Positions 30,401-38,672 are shown, numbered from the stretch's first letter. The stretch: 57,258 nucleotides of DNA from Jeotgalibacillus sp. R-1-5s-1 (GCF_004405105.1 NZ_SORW01000004.1:1-57258); one strand, 5' to 3'. Notes: generated from the sequence alone by a model not told the origin. Translations and numbers: made by a program.

Positions 30401-30961
30401 TACTCCCAAATGCTGAAAGATGCGATTGAGGAGCGTAAGGATCTGCTTCCTGAAACGCAGGGCAAGGAGAAGAAAGAAAAGCAGAAAGCGGTTGAAATTG
30501 ACCTCGATGTTAAGCAGGATGCTTATATTCCGGAAAGCTACATTCCTGATGGACACCAGAAGATCGAAATGTATAAAAAATTCCGCGGCCTGCAAACGAT
30601 CCAGGAGGTCATGGAGCTGAAGGATGAAATGATTGACCGCTTCGGTGACTATCCGGATGAAGTCCATACGCTGTTCCAGATTGCCGAAATCAAGGCCTAT
30701 GGCTATGAAGTGGGGCTTGAAGCCATCCATCAGACTAAGGATGAAATCAAACTGGAGCTGAGCCAGGACGGCACAAGCCGCATTGACGGGGCCAAAGCAT
30801 TTGAAATCACCAATGAGTTTAAGCGCCACGTCGGACTCGGTCTGGATAACAACCGTCTGAAGATCACGGTTAAAACAAAAGGTCAGAAGCCGGAAAGCTG
30901 GTTCATGATGGTTCACCAGGTGCTTTCCCGTCTTCCTGAAACACTAAAAGAGTCAGCTTAA
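27413..30961 (+). CDS. mfd: Transcription-repair coupling factor
   Basis: 1182 residues. Displaces stalled RNA polymerase and recruits UvrA. The N-terminal UvrB-like module (about 1-350), the RNA-polymerase-interaction domain (about 495-560; VGDYVVHVNHGIGKYLG), the RecG-like motor (Walker A GDVGYGKTE near 645, Walker B DEEQRFG) and the C-terminal D7 domain are all present. Start TTG 27413 with GGAGGAG upstream. Confidence 0.97.
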   Translation: MKTLVNGLINDAQIKAVINDLTAERGEQLLSGLSGSARSTFMAAVYQDHQRPLMVVTPNLLSAQKLYDDLAQLVSEDELFLYPANELIAAEMSIASPELLAQRLEAMNHLAINGRGFYIVPMAGLRKVVPPKEQWEIHQFELSIGKDLNLEETLSSLLKMGYHRADMVSSPGEFSMRGGILDIYPLTSDPVRIELFDTEVDSIRTFSADDQRSIDSLDQVSIGPASELIMEPDQLFRIAEELKERLPKSLKKVKRAAVKEAMAEQIEYEIGLLENGQKPDQLFKYQSLAYSKAASLLDYLPQDALVFFDEISRIYEMDDTLEKEEMEWAVSLIEEGKLLHDLHVSHKLTDLIVKSPQQKAYFSLFTRKIAHINPKKIHSFSCKPMQSFHGQMHLLKAELERWKKGKFTVVMLAPDGQRLQKFERVLADYDIDAAIVKEGDPLIPNTVQIVSGSLQAGFELPMNKLAVMTEEELFRQKTRKTKRRQKLSNAERIKSYSELKVGDYVVHVNHGIGKYLGIETLEINGLHKDYLNIHYKGNDQLYVPVDQIELVQKYVGSEGKEPKLYKLGGTEWKRVKTKVQSSVADIADDLIKLYSEREAAKGFAFSTDTAEQQDFEAAFPYSETEDQLRSIEEIKKDMERDRPMDRLLCGDVGYGKTEVAIRAAFKAVMDGKQVAILVPTTILAQQHYETMMERMQDFPVNVGLLSRFRSKKQQDETIKGLAQGSVDIVVGTHRLLSKTIKYRDIGLLIIDEEQRFGVTHKEKIKQLKTNIDVLTLTATPIPRTLHMSMLGVRDLSVIETPPENRFPVQTYVMEYNGALIREAIEREMARDGQVYFLYNRVEDITKKADEIASLVPDARVAIAHGQMSENELESVILQFLEGEYDVLVTTTIIETGVDIPNVNTLIVHDADRMGLSQLYQLRGRVGRSNRVAYAYFTYRKDKVLTEVAEQRLQSIKEFTELGSGFKIAMRDLTIRGAGNLLGAQQHGFIDSVGFDLYSQMLKDAIEERKDLLPETQGKEKKEKQKAVEIDLDVKQDAYIPESYIPDGHQKIEMYKKFRGLQTIQEVMELKDEMIDRFGDYPDEVHTLFQIAEIKAYGYEVGLEAIHQTKDEIKLELSQDGTSRIDGAKAFEITNEFKRHVGLGLDNNRLKITVKTKGQKPESWFMMVHQVLSRLPETLKESA

Positions 30962-31003
30962 CCTCTTTTTTTACAGGTTTATTTGAGAATCGTTAGAAAA
31001 AAA

Positions 31004-31032
31004 GTATAAATCGGCGAATTAACCCGATACTA
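31004..31032 (+). promoter_or_regulatory. Weak candidate sigma G promoter of spoVT
   Basis: GTATA (31004-31008), 17 bases, GATACTA (31026-31032). The -10 misses only the first base of CATnnTA, but the spacer is one or two bases long. Confidence 0.35.
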
Positions 31033-31068
31033 TTCTCATACAGCCAGTAAACGAAGGAGAGAGCCATG

Positions 31069-31605
31069 ATGAAAGCTACAGGAATTGTAAGACGAATCGA
31101 TGACCTCGGTCGTGTGGTCATTCCAAAAGAAATCAGGCGCACACTGCGCATTCGGGAAGGAGACCCGCTGGAGATTTTCGTTGATCGCGACGGGGAAATC
31201 GTCCTGAAAAAATATTCACCGATCAGCGAACTCGGCACCTTTGCCAAGGAATACGCTGAATCACTATATGACAGCTTAAAGCAGCCGGTTCTGATCTGTG
31301 ACCGTGACCACTTTATTGCAGTGGCCGGTGCATCCAAAAAGGATTTCCTGAACCGTCGCATCAGTCCGAGAGTAGAGGAAATGATGGACGCACGAAAAAC
31401 GGTTTTAAACGATGAACAGGGAAGCGTTGAGCTGGTCGAGCACCAGGAAGAGGAACTCGCCTCCTACACCGTATCCCCGATCATTGCATCAGGTGATCCG
31501 ATCGGAGCTGTCTTTGTGATGTCAAAGGATCAGACTGTGGAAGAAGTCGAGCTGAAAGTATGCGAAACCGCCGCCCGCTTCCTTGGCAGACAAATGGAAA
31601 GCTGA
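31069..31605 (+). CDS. spoVT: Stage V sporulation protein T
   Basis: 178 residues. N-terminal AbrB-type DNA-binding domain (MKATGIVRRIDDLGRVVIP) plus a C-terminal GAF-like domain (about 56-178). SpoVT modulates sigma G-dependent genes in the forespore. ATG 31069 gives the family N-terminus; ATG 31066 is directly before it. Confidence 0.96.
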   Translation: MKATGIVRRIDDLGRVVIPKEIRRTLRIREGDPLEIFVDRDGEIVLKKYSPISELGTFAKEYAESLYDSLKQPVLICDRDHFIAVAGASKKDFLNRRISPRVEEMMDARKTVLNDEQGSVELVEHQEEELASYTVSPIIASGDPIGAVFVMSKDQTVEEVELKVCETAARFLGRQMES

Positions 31606-31607
31606 TC

Positions 31608-31642
31608 AAAAGCCCTATCCGGTTGAGGATAGGGCTTTTTTA
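31608..31642 (+). terminator. Terminator after spoVT
   Basis: AAAAGCCCTATCC pairs perfectly with GGATAGGGCTTTT, and T follows. Confidence 0.92.
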
Positions 31643-31659
31643 TGTATGACGCGGAGTGG

Positions 31660-31915
31660 GATGGCTGAGGTCAAGATGGGCTGCTTCGCGGCAAATGGAG
31701 GGGTTTGGATGAGTGATGGAAAAAAGGTTGGGAGTGAAGGGATCAGGGGGCTGGAAAGAATGAATAGTGGTAGTGAATGAGGGAATTCCTTTGCATCGGA
31801 GCCGCTTTGAAGGAAATATTTTTTCAAACGAAGGAAATAAATTCTCAAAAGAGGGGATAAAATTCCAGAAAGATGGAATAAGTCCAGCTTGTGATGGAAT
31901 CCATCGAACCAACCA
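31660..31915 (+). repeat. 21-nt period array F (spoVT/yabM gap)
   Basis: Units beginning GA(t/a/g)GGaAt start at 31715, 31736, 31758, 31779, 31809, 31830, 31851, 31872 and 31893 (intervals 21, 22, 21, 30, 21, 21, 21, 21). Weaker GATGG units precede 31715. The 30-base interval contains GCATCGGAGCC, reminiscent of the lead module of arrays A-D. No gene is credible in the 31643-32042 gap apart from the yabM promoter. Confidence 0.7.
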
Positions 31916-31979
31916 CAATCATCTGTGCCGTGTCTCCGTTTCTGTCCGCCCTCAGCCTGCTCTGCCCTGTCCTGTCCAA

Positions 31980-32009
31980 AAGACAAATCCCGCCGCGCTT
32001 TGCTATAAT
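31980..32009 (+). promoter_or_regulatory. Candidate yabM promoter
   Basis: TGCTATAAT (TATAAT 32004-32009, extended -10) with AAGACA 18 bases upstream. Confidence 0.55.
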
Positions 32010-32042
32010 AAGACATCAATATTAGAAAGAGAGGGCGGCCGG

Positions 32043-33602
32043 ATGACCGATGCTTCTCAGACAATGGTAAAGGGAGCGGCGGTGCTGACGCTTGCAGCCG
32101 TCATTTCGAAAATACTGAGTGCACTTTACCGTGTACCGTTTCAAAATATGACCGGTGATATCGGTTTTTATATTTATCAGCAGGTGTATCCGTTTTACGG
32201 CTTGTTGATTGCTTTATGTACGTATGCTTTTCCGGTGATGGTGTCGAGAATTTTAATTGAGCACGAGGAGGACCGGGAGCGTATTTTTAAGCTGTTGGGG
32301 CTTGTTTTGGCTGGTACGGGTCTGGCGTGGTTTTTGGCTTTGTTTTTCGGTGCACCGCTGATTGCTGAGTGGATGGGTGATCCGATGCTTGAACCGCTGA
32401 TCAGTCTGTCTGCATGGCCTTTTTTGTTGCTGCCGTTTCTTGCGGGGGGCAAGGGCTGGTTCCAGGCGCAGAATAATATGGTCCCGTCCGCTGTGTCGCA
32501 GGTGACAGAGCAGCTCGTGCGTGTCAGCGTGATCTTAGTGGCAGCTTTTGTGTTAACCGCACAGGGTGCTTCTCTTTACACGATTGGAGAAGGTGCTGTG
32601 ATCGGTTCAACTGCTGGACTGGCAGTGGGTGTTTTACTGCTGCTGTATTTGGGACGCGTTCAGTTGAATGGGCGGTCATTTGCACTCTCTATTAAAAAAG
32701 GGGATCGCGCCATCTTCCGTGCGCTGATTGTTCGGGGAACCGCGATGGGCATGGTGAGTATGCTGCTGATTTTGTATCAGCTGATGGATGCGCTGAATGT
32801 CTATGCGCTGTTGACCGGCTTTACCGGTGATGCCGAGGAGGCGAAGGTGATCAAAGGGATTTATGACCGCGGACAGCCGCTGATTCAGATCGGAGTGGTG
32901 GCTGCGACGTCACTTTCACTGGCAGTCGTGCCGATGATTGCAGCGGATATGGAGCGCAATCGCATGGCTGACGTGAAAAAGAAGTCAGCGCTCGCACTGA
33001 AAACGGGTATTGTTTTTGGGGCAGCCGCTTCAATCGGGTTAATGAATATTATCAAACCGCTGAATACTTTTCTTTTTCAAACAGATGAGGGCTCAGGGGT
33101 GCTCGCTCTTTATGTGCTGGCCGTGCTGTTTGCATCCATTGCGCTGACGGTTAATTCGGTGCTGCAGGGAATGGGCAGCTATCATATCATTGCCTGGCTT
33201 GCTGCTTTCAGTGTGGCTATCAAATACGGTTTGAATGAATGGCTCGTTCCGCTTTTTGGTACAGCTGGTGCAGCGCTTGCGACTGTGACAGCCATATTCA
33301 TCGTGACAGTGGCGGCTGTATTGAGATTAAGAGCGAAGATCGGCTTTCTGCTGACAGGAAGGTTTTATAGGAGACTGCTGCTGGGGCTTGTCGTAATGAC
33401 CGTTGTTGTGCAGGGGCTTTTATGGCTCTGGCCGGATGGTTCGCGTCTGTCTTCGGCAATGGTATCAATTTTAGCAGCGGCAGTTGGCGCATGGAGCTTT
33501 TTTGCAGCCAGCTGGTCACGTGATTTATTTACAAAAGAAGAAGCAGCCCAGATTCCGTTTGGACGTAAGCTGGATCGGCTGTTTCATCGTTCAGGGAAAT
33601 AG
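32043..33602 (+). CDS. yabM: MOP-superfamily lipid flippase-like protein YabM
   Basis: 519 residues, about 14 membrane spans. The opening VKGAAVLTLAAVISKILSAL, then YRVPFQNMTGDIGFYIYQQV, is typical of the SpoVB/YabM/MurJ branch of MOP transporters. A role in moving lipid-linked wall or polysaccharide precursors is inferred. Bacillus YabM is a paralogue of SpoVB. Start ATG 32043; the upstream extension of the frame is repeat sequence. Confidence 0.9.
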   Translation: MTDASQTMVKGAAVLTLAAVISKILSALYRVPFQNMTGDIGFYIYQQVYPFYGLLIALCTYAFPVMVSRILIEHEEDRERIFKLLGLVLAGTGLAWFLALFFGAPLIAEWMGDPMLEPLISLSAWPFLLLPFLAGGKGWFQAQNNMVPSAVSQVTEQLVRVSVILVAAFVLTAQGASLYTIGEGAVIGSTAGLAVGVLLLLYLGRVQLNGRSFALSIKKGDRAIFRALIVRGTAMGMVSMLLILYQLMDALNVYALLTGFTGDAEEAKVIKGIYDRGQPLIQIGVVAATSLSLAVVPMIAADMERNRMADVKKKSALALKTGIVFGAAASIGLMNIIKPLNTFLFQTDEGSGVLALYVLAVLFASIALTVNSVLQGMGSYHIIAWLAAFSVAIKYGLNEWLVPLFGTAGAALATVTAIFIVTVAAVLRLRAKIGFLLTGRFYRRLLLGLVVMTVVVQGLLWLWPDGSRLSSAMVSILAAAVGAWSFFAASWSRDLFTKEEAAQIPFGRKLDRLFHRSGK

Positions 33603-33611
33603 GAGGGTACA

Positions 33612-35075
33612 ATGATGACACATGAGATTACGGTCATTGGTCTTGGTGCAGGTGATTTGGATCAGCTGCCCCTTGGCATTTATAAAAAATTGAAAGCAGC
33701 CAATCATCTGCTTGTGCGCACAGAGGATCACCCTGTTCTAACGCAGCTGAAGGAGGAGGGGCTGACCTTCGAATCCTTCGATCATGTGTATGAGGCGCAT
33801 GACCAGTTTGAGGCAGTCTATGAGGCGATCACAGAAGAGCTCGTCAGTCGTGCCGGGGCGGGTCCAGTGCTTTATGCGGTGCCTGGTCATCCGCTGGTAG
33901 CTGAGCAGACGGTACAAAATCTGCTTGCTCTTCATCGAAAAGGTGAGGTTTCGGTCGTCATTGAAGGTGGGCAAAGTTTTCTTGATCCGCTCTTCACGGC
34001 TGCCGGGTTCGATCCTGTTGAAGGCTTTCAGCTGCTTGATGGGACAGCGTTAAAGCGTGACGAGCCAAAGCTCACACAGCATGTCATCATTGGACAGGTC
34101 TATGATGCATTTATCGCTTCGGAGGTAAAATTGACGCTGATGGAGCGTTATCCGGATGATCATCCCGTGAAAGTCATTACAGCTGCCGGATCAAAAGGGG
34201 AGTCCATCGTTGAAACACCCCTTTATGAGCTGGATCACGGGATGACGCTCAGTAATCTGACAAGTGTGTACGTGCCTCCCGTTGAAAAAGAGGATGATCT
34301 TTACGGTGAGTTTGAAAAATTCCGTGACATCATTGCGATCCTTCGCAGTCCTGAAGGCTGTCCGTGGGATCGTGAGCAGACACATGAATCGCTAAAACGG
34401 TATCTGATTGAAGAAACGTATGAGTTTCTTGAGGCCGTTGACAGCGGCGACATTGATCACATGATCGAAGAGCTTGGTGATGTACTTCTTCAGATTATGC
34501 TTCATGCGCAGATCGGGGAGGACGACGGATACTTTTCCATCCGCGATGTCATTGCTGTTGTAGCTGAAAAAATGGTTCGCCGTCATCCGCACGTATTTGC
34601 TGATACAGAGGCAGATACAGCAGATGAAGTGACGAAAAACTGGCAGGTTATTAAGGCAGAAGAAAAAGGTTCGAAGCCTGCTTCTCTTTTAGAAGGAGCG
34701 GGGATGGGGCAGCCTGCATTGATTCATGCATTCGAGGTTCAGAAAAAGGCAGCCAAGGCCGGATTTGACTGGGATGATCATGCAGACGCCTGGGATAAAT
34801 TTGAGGAAGAATGGCAGGAATTTCAGGAAGAAGTTGCGAATGGTAATAAGGAAGCGGCATTAAAGGAATTTGGCGATGTGTTATTTGCACTTGTGAATGT
34901 ATCGCGCTTTCACGATATATTCCCGGAGGAAGCGCTCATGATGGCGAACCAGAAATTCATCAGCCGGTTTTCTTTTGTAGAAAAGAAGGTAAAGGAATCG
35001 GGTAAGCCGTTTCAGGCGTTTACGCTTGGCGAGCTGGATGAATTCTGGAATGAAGCGAAAAAACAAGGCTTATAA
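33612..35075 (+). CDS. yabN: YabN: tetrapyrrole methylase/MazG fusion
   Basis: 487 residues. The N-terminal half (1-220, [18 protein letters not shown]) is a tetrapyrrole-methylase-like SAM domain. The C-terminal half (about 235-487) is a MazG NTP pyrophosphohydrolase with [19 protein letters not shown] and [14 protein letters not shown], which holds the acidic metal ligands. It is thought to clean up non-canonical NTPs. Nine bases after yabM. Confidence 0.93.
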   Translation: MMTHEITVIGLGAGDLDQLPLGIYKKLKAANHLLVRTEDHPVLTQLKEEGLTFESFDHVYEAHDQFEAVYEAITEELVSRAGAGPVLYAVPGHPLVAEQTVQNLLALHRKGEVSVVIEGGQSFLDPLFTAAGFDPVEGFQLLDGTALKRDEPKLTQHVIIGQVYDAFIASEVKLTLMERYPDDHPVKVITAAGSKGESIVETPLYELDHGMTLSNLTSVYVPPVEKEDDLYGEFEKFRDIIAILRSPEGCPWDREQTHESLKRYLIEETYEFLEAVDSGDIDHMIEELGDVLLQIMLHAQIGEDDGYFSIRDVIAVVAEKMVRRHPHVFADTEADTADEVTKNWQVIKAEEKGSKPASLLEGAGMGQPALIHAFEVQKKAAKAGFDWDDHADAWDKFEEEWQEFQEEVANGNKEAALKEFGDVLFALVNVSRFHDIFPEEALMMANQKFISRFSFVEKKVKESGKPFQAFTLGELDEFWNEAKKQGL

Positions 35076-35092
35076 AAGGATGGAGATTACGC

Positions 35093-35356
35093 ATGCGTTT
35101 AGATAAATTTTTAAAGGTATCAAGATTAATTAAACGTCGTACACTGGCAAAGGAAGTGGCGGATCAAGGCCGGATTTCAATTAACGGAAACCCTGGAAAA
35201 GCGAGCGCCACAGTAAAAGCTGGTGACGAACTCGTGATCCGTTTTGGCCAGCGCGTTGTGACGCTGACGGTTGATCGTCTCGTTGAAACAACAAAAAAAG
35301 AAGAAGCGGCGACGATGTATACCATTACTAAAGAAGAGCGCGTCAACGAAGAATAA
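35093..35356 (+). CDS. rqcP: RqcP (YabO), S4 RNA-binding ribosome quality control factor
   Basis: 87 residues. The S4 fold is evident ([20 protein letters not shown], then [20 protein letters not shown]). RqcP works with RqcH in alanine tailing of nascent chains on stalled 50S subunits. ATG 35093. Confidence 0.94.
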   Translation: MRLDKFLKVSRLIKRRTLAKEVADQGRISINGNPGKASATVKAGDELVIRFGQRVVTLTVDRLVETTKKEEAATMYTITKEERVNEE

Positions 35357-35358
35357 AA

Positions 35359-35387
35359 TCATAACCGGCTGCCCCGCTGCATACAAT
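35359..35387 (+). promoter_or_regulatory. Sigma E promoter of yabPQ
   Basis: CATACAAT (35380-35387) is a perfect sigma E -10. TCATAAC (35359-35365) is 14 bases upstream. yabP is sigma E-dependent in B. subtilis. Confidence 0.75.
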
Positions 35388-35429
35388 GAGCTAAGTGATG
35401 GTTTTAATCCTATAGCGGGGTGACAGTCG

Positions 35430-35726
35430 ATGCCATATACAACAACTGAAGGTAAAGCGCAGAAGAAAGAGCATGAAGTCCGTATGAGTGGCCGGGAGGT
35501 TCTGGTGATTTCCGGCGTGCTTCAGCTCGACAGCTTTGATAACGAAGAGTTTTTATTGGAAACCGTCATGGGATTTTTATCGATTAAGGGGAGCGGCCTT
35601 CAAATGATTAACCTGGATCTTGATGAAGGACAGGTATCCCTGAAGGGTAAAATTGATGATCTGTTGTATCTTGATCAGACTGGCCGTGAGCCCTCGAAAG
35701 GACTGCTGGGAAAGCTGTTTAGATGA
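35430..35726 (+). CDS. yabP: Sporulation protein YabP
   Basis: 98 residues. YabP/YqfC family: HEVRMSGREVLVISGVLQLDSF and FLSIKGSGLQMINLDLDEGQ are signatures. Needed for spore morphogenesis in the mother cell in B. subtilis. Overlaps yabQ by ATGA. Confidence 0.93.
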   Translation: MPYTTTEGKAQKKEHEVRMSGREVLVISGVLQLDSFDNEEFLLETVMGFLSIKGSGLQMINLDLDEGQVSLKGKIDDLLYLDQTGREPSKGLLGKLFR

Positions 35727-36223
35727 TTGTCGAAGAGCAGCTTCGCACAGTGGCTTATTTAGCCGGCTCCGGTTTTGTCATCGGTTTTTTCCTGACGCTG
35801 TATCACCGGTATATCATTCGTTCAAAACGATTGCCGGTTCACTTTGTCACGGATCTGATATTCTGGTGTTTCCAGGCGCTTTTTGTCTTTCTCGTCCTGT
35901 ATTTCCTCAACGGCGTTTCTCTCAGGCTTTATATGGTGATGTCCATTGTTTTTGGTTTCCTGATCTATCGAAAAACGGCTCAGGGAACGGTGCTCTGGCT
36001 ACTGGTTTTGATTGAGAAAATAGGGCATCTCATCTTCCGGATCCTCTTTGCACCGGTACGATGGTTATGGTTCCTTTTTAAGATGATTTGTCGATTTTTG
36101 CTTGCTGTTATCCTCCTTTTACTCACGCCCTTTCAACCTTTTTTCCAATTTTCAAGTAAAAAAAGTACATTTTTTGCGAAAAAGATAAAATTGTGGCTGA
36201 ATCTGTTATATAATAGGGAATAA
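35723..36223 (+). CDS. yabQ: Sporulation membrane protein YabQ
   Basis: 166 residues. Four to five hydrophobic spans (about 10-30, 50-70, 75-95, 110-125 and 125-145) and a basic C-terminus. The family is a mother-cell membrane protein needed for spore cortex formation. Translationally coupled to yabP. Confidence 0.9.
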   Translation: MIVEEQLRTVAYLAGSGFVIGFFLTLYHRYIIRSKRLPVHFVTDLIFWCFQALFVFLVLYFLNGVSLRLYMVMSIVFGFLIYRKTAQGTVLWLLVLIEKIGHLIFRILFAPVRWLWFLFKMICRFLLAVILLLLTPFQPFFQFSSKKSTFFAKKIKLWLNLLYNRE

Positions 36224-36273
36224 CAAAGAGTCCAGTCAATGTGGTTCGTAAAAAAGGAGGAAAGCAGCTGTTT

Positions 36274-36690
36274 ATGGGGAAACCGCGCAGAAATGTCACA
36301 TCACTCGAAAACCAGTATACTGCTGAACAGGCAAAGATTGAGCATCACAGGCAATCGCACAAAAAGAGACTGATTCGACGATTATCCGTTTTTGCTGTAT
36401 TTGCGGTAATCGTAAGCGGATTGCTTATTTCTTCAATGGTCTCGCAAGCTAGCGCGCTCGAAGAAAAAAATGCTCAGAAGACCCAGCTCGAAGAAAAGAT
36501 GGCAGAGCTTAAGGTGCAGGAAGAAAACCTGAGAAATGAAATTATTAAACTCAATGATGATGAATACATAGCGAAGCTCGCGCGAAGAGATTACTTCCTG
36601 TCTGACAGCGGAGAGATCATCTTCACGATTCCGGAGGATCAGCCTGCAGGTGAACAGGCAGCCGAAGCGGAAGAAGAGGACGCTGAATAA
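36274..36690 (+). CDS. divIC: Cell-division protein DivIC
   Basis: 138 residues. A basic N-terminal cytoplasmic region, one membrane span (about residues 38-55, VFAVFAVIVSGLLISSMVS), an extracellular coiled coil (about 60-95) and the conserved IAKLARRDYFLSDSGEIIF motif define DivIC/FtsB. It forms the FtsL-DivIC-DivIB sub-complex of the divisome. Start ATG 36274 with AAAGGAGGAAAG upstream; the frame's earlier GTG start is before the site. Slightly longer than B. subtilis DivIC because of an acidic tail. Confidence 0.95.
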   Translation: MGKPRRNVTSLENQYTAEQAKIEHHRQSHKKRLIRRLSVFAVFAVIVSGLLISSMVSQASALEEKNAQKTQLEEKMAELKVQEENLRNEIIKLNDDEYIAKLARRDYFLSDSGEIIFTIPEDQPAGEQAAEAEEEDAE

Positions 36691-36739
36691 TGGGATAGCA
36701 TGTTTTCTTCACCGGTGAATAACATAGAAAAATACGCCG

Positions 36740-36772
36740 GCGCTGTTGAATAGCAAAAAATAAAACAGCGCG
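36740..36772 (+). terminator. Hairpin after divIC
   Basis: GCGCTGTT pairs with AACAGCGC around a loop of about 16 bases. No T-run follows, so it may only cap the mRNA. Confidence 0.5.
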
Positions 36773-36774
36773 AT

Positions 36775-36804
36775 CGAGTGTCACGATGTTGACACTCTTT
36801 TTTT
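36775..36804 (+). terminator. Terminator after divIC whose 3' arm carries the -35 of the next promoter
   Basis: GAGTGTCA pairs with TGACACTC, then TTTTTTT. The TTGACA at 36789-36794 lies in the 3' arm. Confidence 0.85.
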
Positions 36805-36818
36805 ATGTTGGCTATAAT
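36789..36818 (+). promoter_or_regulatory. Sigma A promoter of yabR
   Basis: Perfect TTGACA (36789-36794), 18 bases, perfect TATAAT (36813-36818). Confidence 0.85.
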
Positions 36819-36867
36819 GGTAAGTAAGGTCTATTTTTTATCTATTCTAAGGAGGATCATTTTTTTT

Positions 36868-37320
36868 ATGTCAATCGAAGTAGGCAGCAAAGTAAAGGGT
36901 AAAGTGACAGGGATCACTAATTTTGGGGCGTTCGTTGAATTGCCAGGCGGTTCAACAGGGCTTGTCCACATCAGTGAGGTTGCGGATAATTACGTCAAGG
37001 ACATCAACGATCACTTAACAGTAGGTGACGAAGTAGAAGTGAAGGTCTTGAACGTGGAAAGCGATGGCAAAATCGGCTTATCCATCCGTAAAGCGAAAGA
37101 TCAGCCACAGCAGTCCCAGCAACAGCACCGTCCACGTCCGAACCGCAGCAACGATCGCGGAGATCGCGGCGGCCGCGGAGGCAATGCAGGTGGACCGCCA
37201 CGCGGTGAGTCTTTCGAGCAAAAAATGGCTCGTTTCCTAAAAGATAGTGAAGACCGTCTGACTTCTCTGAAACGCCACACAGAATCAAAACGCGGTGGTC
37301 GTGGAGCGAAAAAAGGTTAA
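36868..37320 (+). CDS. yabR: S1-domain RNA-binding protein YabR
   Basis: 150 residues. S1 domain at about 1-75 (EVGSKVKGKVTGITNFGAFV, then VHISEVADNYVKDI) and a basic C-terminus (KMARFLKDSEDRLTSLKRHT). Between them is an Arg/Gly-rich linker (about 85-112, RGDRGGRGGNAGG) that is much shorter or absent in B. subtilis YabR, which I recall as about 128 residues. Start ATG 36868 with AGGAGG 12 bases away, a long spacer of T. Under its own near-consensus promoter. Confidence 0.92.
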   Translation: MSIEVGSKVKGKVTGITNFGAFVELPGGSTGLVHISEVADNYVKDINDHLTVGDEVEVKVLNVESDGKIGLSIRKAKDQPQQSQQQHRPRPNRSNDRGDRGGRGGNAGGPPRGESFEQKMARFLKDSEDRLTSLKRHTESKRGGRGAKKG

Positions 37321-37374
37321 TAGCTGCCGAAAACGGATTTTACAGGCATTCAACATATTGATCTGAGATAAATG

Positions 37375-37405
37375 AAAGACTGCTGATGCCAGCAGTCTTT
37401 TTTCT
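37375..37405 (+). terminator. Terminator after yabR
   Basis: AAAGACTGCTG pairs with CAGCAGTCTTT, followed by TTTT. Confidence 0.92.
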
Positions 37406-37494
37406 TTTGTCCGGCATGAAATAGTTCCAGGCAAAGGAATTCTCCTGCTTTCTGTCGTAATACAAGAGGAGGAATCATAAGGGGGATTGTATTC

Positions 37495-37956
37495 ATGAAC
37501 AAAAAAGAATGGTTTGTGCACAATGAAACGTACCTGCACTGGCTGAATCAGCTGAACACAATGGACAAAGACACCTTTTTCGCTCCGCTTGCTGAAGGCA
37601 AATGGTCTGTTGCGGCAATCGTATCCCATCTTGGTGCCTGGGACCGTTACAGCCTGGAAGAAAGAGTTCCTTTCGTAAAAGAAGGTGCATCGCTATCACG
37701 ATATCCGGACTTTCAGGCATTCAATCAAAAAGCCTGGGATGATGCACATAGTGGAAAGAGCCGGGAAGATATCATACGGGAAGCTGTGACCCAGCGTGAG
37801 AAGCTGATCGAAAAGGCAAAGACCTTCAATGAGGAGCAGTGGAATATCCGTTTTACGATCGGAAAGCAAGAAATGACGTTTGAGGAATATATTACAGGTT
37901 TCGCAGAGCATGATGAACATCATATGAAACAGCTATCGGAAAAAAGTCATAATTGA
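37495..37956 (+). CDS. DinB-like domain protein
   Basis: 153 residues. A four-helix-bundle DinB/YfiT-type pattern: the first metal histidine in SHLGAWDRY (about residue 45) and the paired histidines near the C-terminus in AEHDEHHMKQL (about 140-147). Such proteins are thiol-dependent transferases or metal enzymes of mostly unknown substrate (for example bacillithiol S-transferases). Not part of the B. subtilis gene order here, so probably a lineage-specific insertion. Confidence 0.75.
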   Translation: MNKKEWFVHNETYLHWLNQLNTMDKDTFFAPLAEGKWSVAAIVSHLGAWDRYSLEERVPFVKEGASLSRYPDFQAFNQKAWDDAHSGKSREDIIREAVTQREKLIEKAKTFNEEQWNIRFTIGKQEMTFEEYITGFAEHDEHHMKQLSEKSHN

Positions 37957-38001
37957 GGGTCTGCTGTGTGGTAGAATGAGGAAAAGAAAGGGTGAAGCAC
38001 A

Positions 38002-38229
38002 TTGACGGGTCTGGTTGCAGTTATTATGATTTTTTCGATTCCGCTGGCCGCTGTGATCACCGATCATTTTCAAAAACTTGCAAAGTTGAAAAATGCATCG
38101 ATTGACAAGCAGCTCAAGCTTGAGCAACTGAAGCATGAGAATTTTCTCCTCGAAACAGAAAAGCTCCGCCTTGAACTCGAAAAAAGGCACCTGCTGGATT
38201 CACCTTCCGATCAGAAGCGGCTCAGCTGA
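38002..38229 (+). CDS. Small membrane protein with coiled coil, hypothetical
   Basis: 75 residues. One N-terminal membrane span (about 3-20, LVAVIMIFSIPLAAVI) precedes a long charged amphipathic helix rich in Leu, Glu and Lys (about 22-68, IDKQLKLEQLKHENFLLETE), likely a coiled coil. The shape recalls PspB-type proteins, but I do not claim that family. TTG start at 38002 with AAGGGTGAAG upstream. Confidence 0.55.
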   Translation: MTGLVAVIMIFSIPLAAVITDHFQKLAKLKNASIDKQLKLEQLKHENFLLETEKLRLELEKRHLLDSPSDQKRLS

Positions 38230-38511
38230 CACATGAGCGCGCGGCACAAAAGCCGGGTGCTTTTTTTGTGGAAAAAAACAGATACTTTCAGGTGGAATTG
38301 TCCAGACAGAGCCACATTTCTCTTCGCCAAAGTGATCCCGAAACTCAAAACCCTTTATTTGACGCGATACTTTCCCGCCTGACCAACCTTTCTATTTCGC
38401 GTCATACCCTATGTAATTAAACAGAAGAACAGCGACTGGCTCTTATAAAAAACAAATATAATCAACCAAGGCCGTCCTCTTTTAACAAAATAATCATAAA
38501 TGTATACTAAA

Positions 38512-38626
38512 GGGCCGTACTCATCCGAAGACTCCTGCGGCAGAGAAGCGACAGGTGAAACAGCGTAGTGCGAAGCGCTAGCTGGTTCACCGCGCGGCCG
38601 CGGAAAGCGTAGGGTGAGTACGGCCC
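38512..38626. repeat. 115-bp hairpin repeat element, copy 2
   Basis: Ends GGGCCGTACTCATCC (38512-38526) and GGGTGAGTACGGCCC (38612-38626) pair with one G-U. The inner core (GACTCCTGCGGC, GACAGGTGAAAC, GTGCGAAGC, GGTTCACCGCG, GGAAAGCG) matches copy 1 at 15849, while the ends do not. CGGTTTTTT follows, so on the plus strand it could terminate transcription. It makes up most of the 38230-38678 gap. The rest (38260-38500) shows nothing I recognise. Confidence 0.75.
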
Positions 38627-38636
38627 GGTTTTTTAT

Positions 38637-38672
38637 ACAAAAAAACACGATCCTCAACAGAGAATCGTGTTT
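38637..38672 (-). terminator. Terminator of the tRNA-Met/tRNA-Glu unit
   Basis: On the minus strand AAACACGAT pairs with ATCGTGTTT and seven T follow. Confidence 0.85.

Noticed and set aside
31767-32042. N-terminal extension of YabM to 611 residues.
   Set aside because: The extension is translated repeat sequence; homologues begin near the ATG at 32043, where a ribosome site and an upstream promoter fit.
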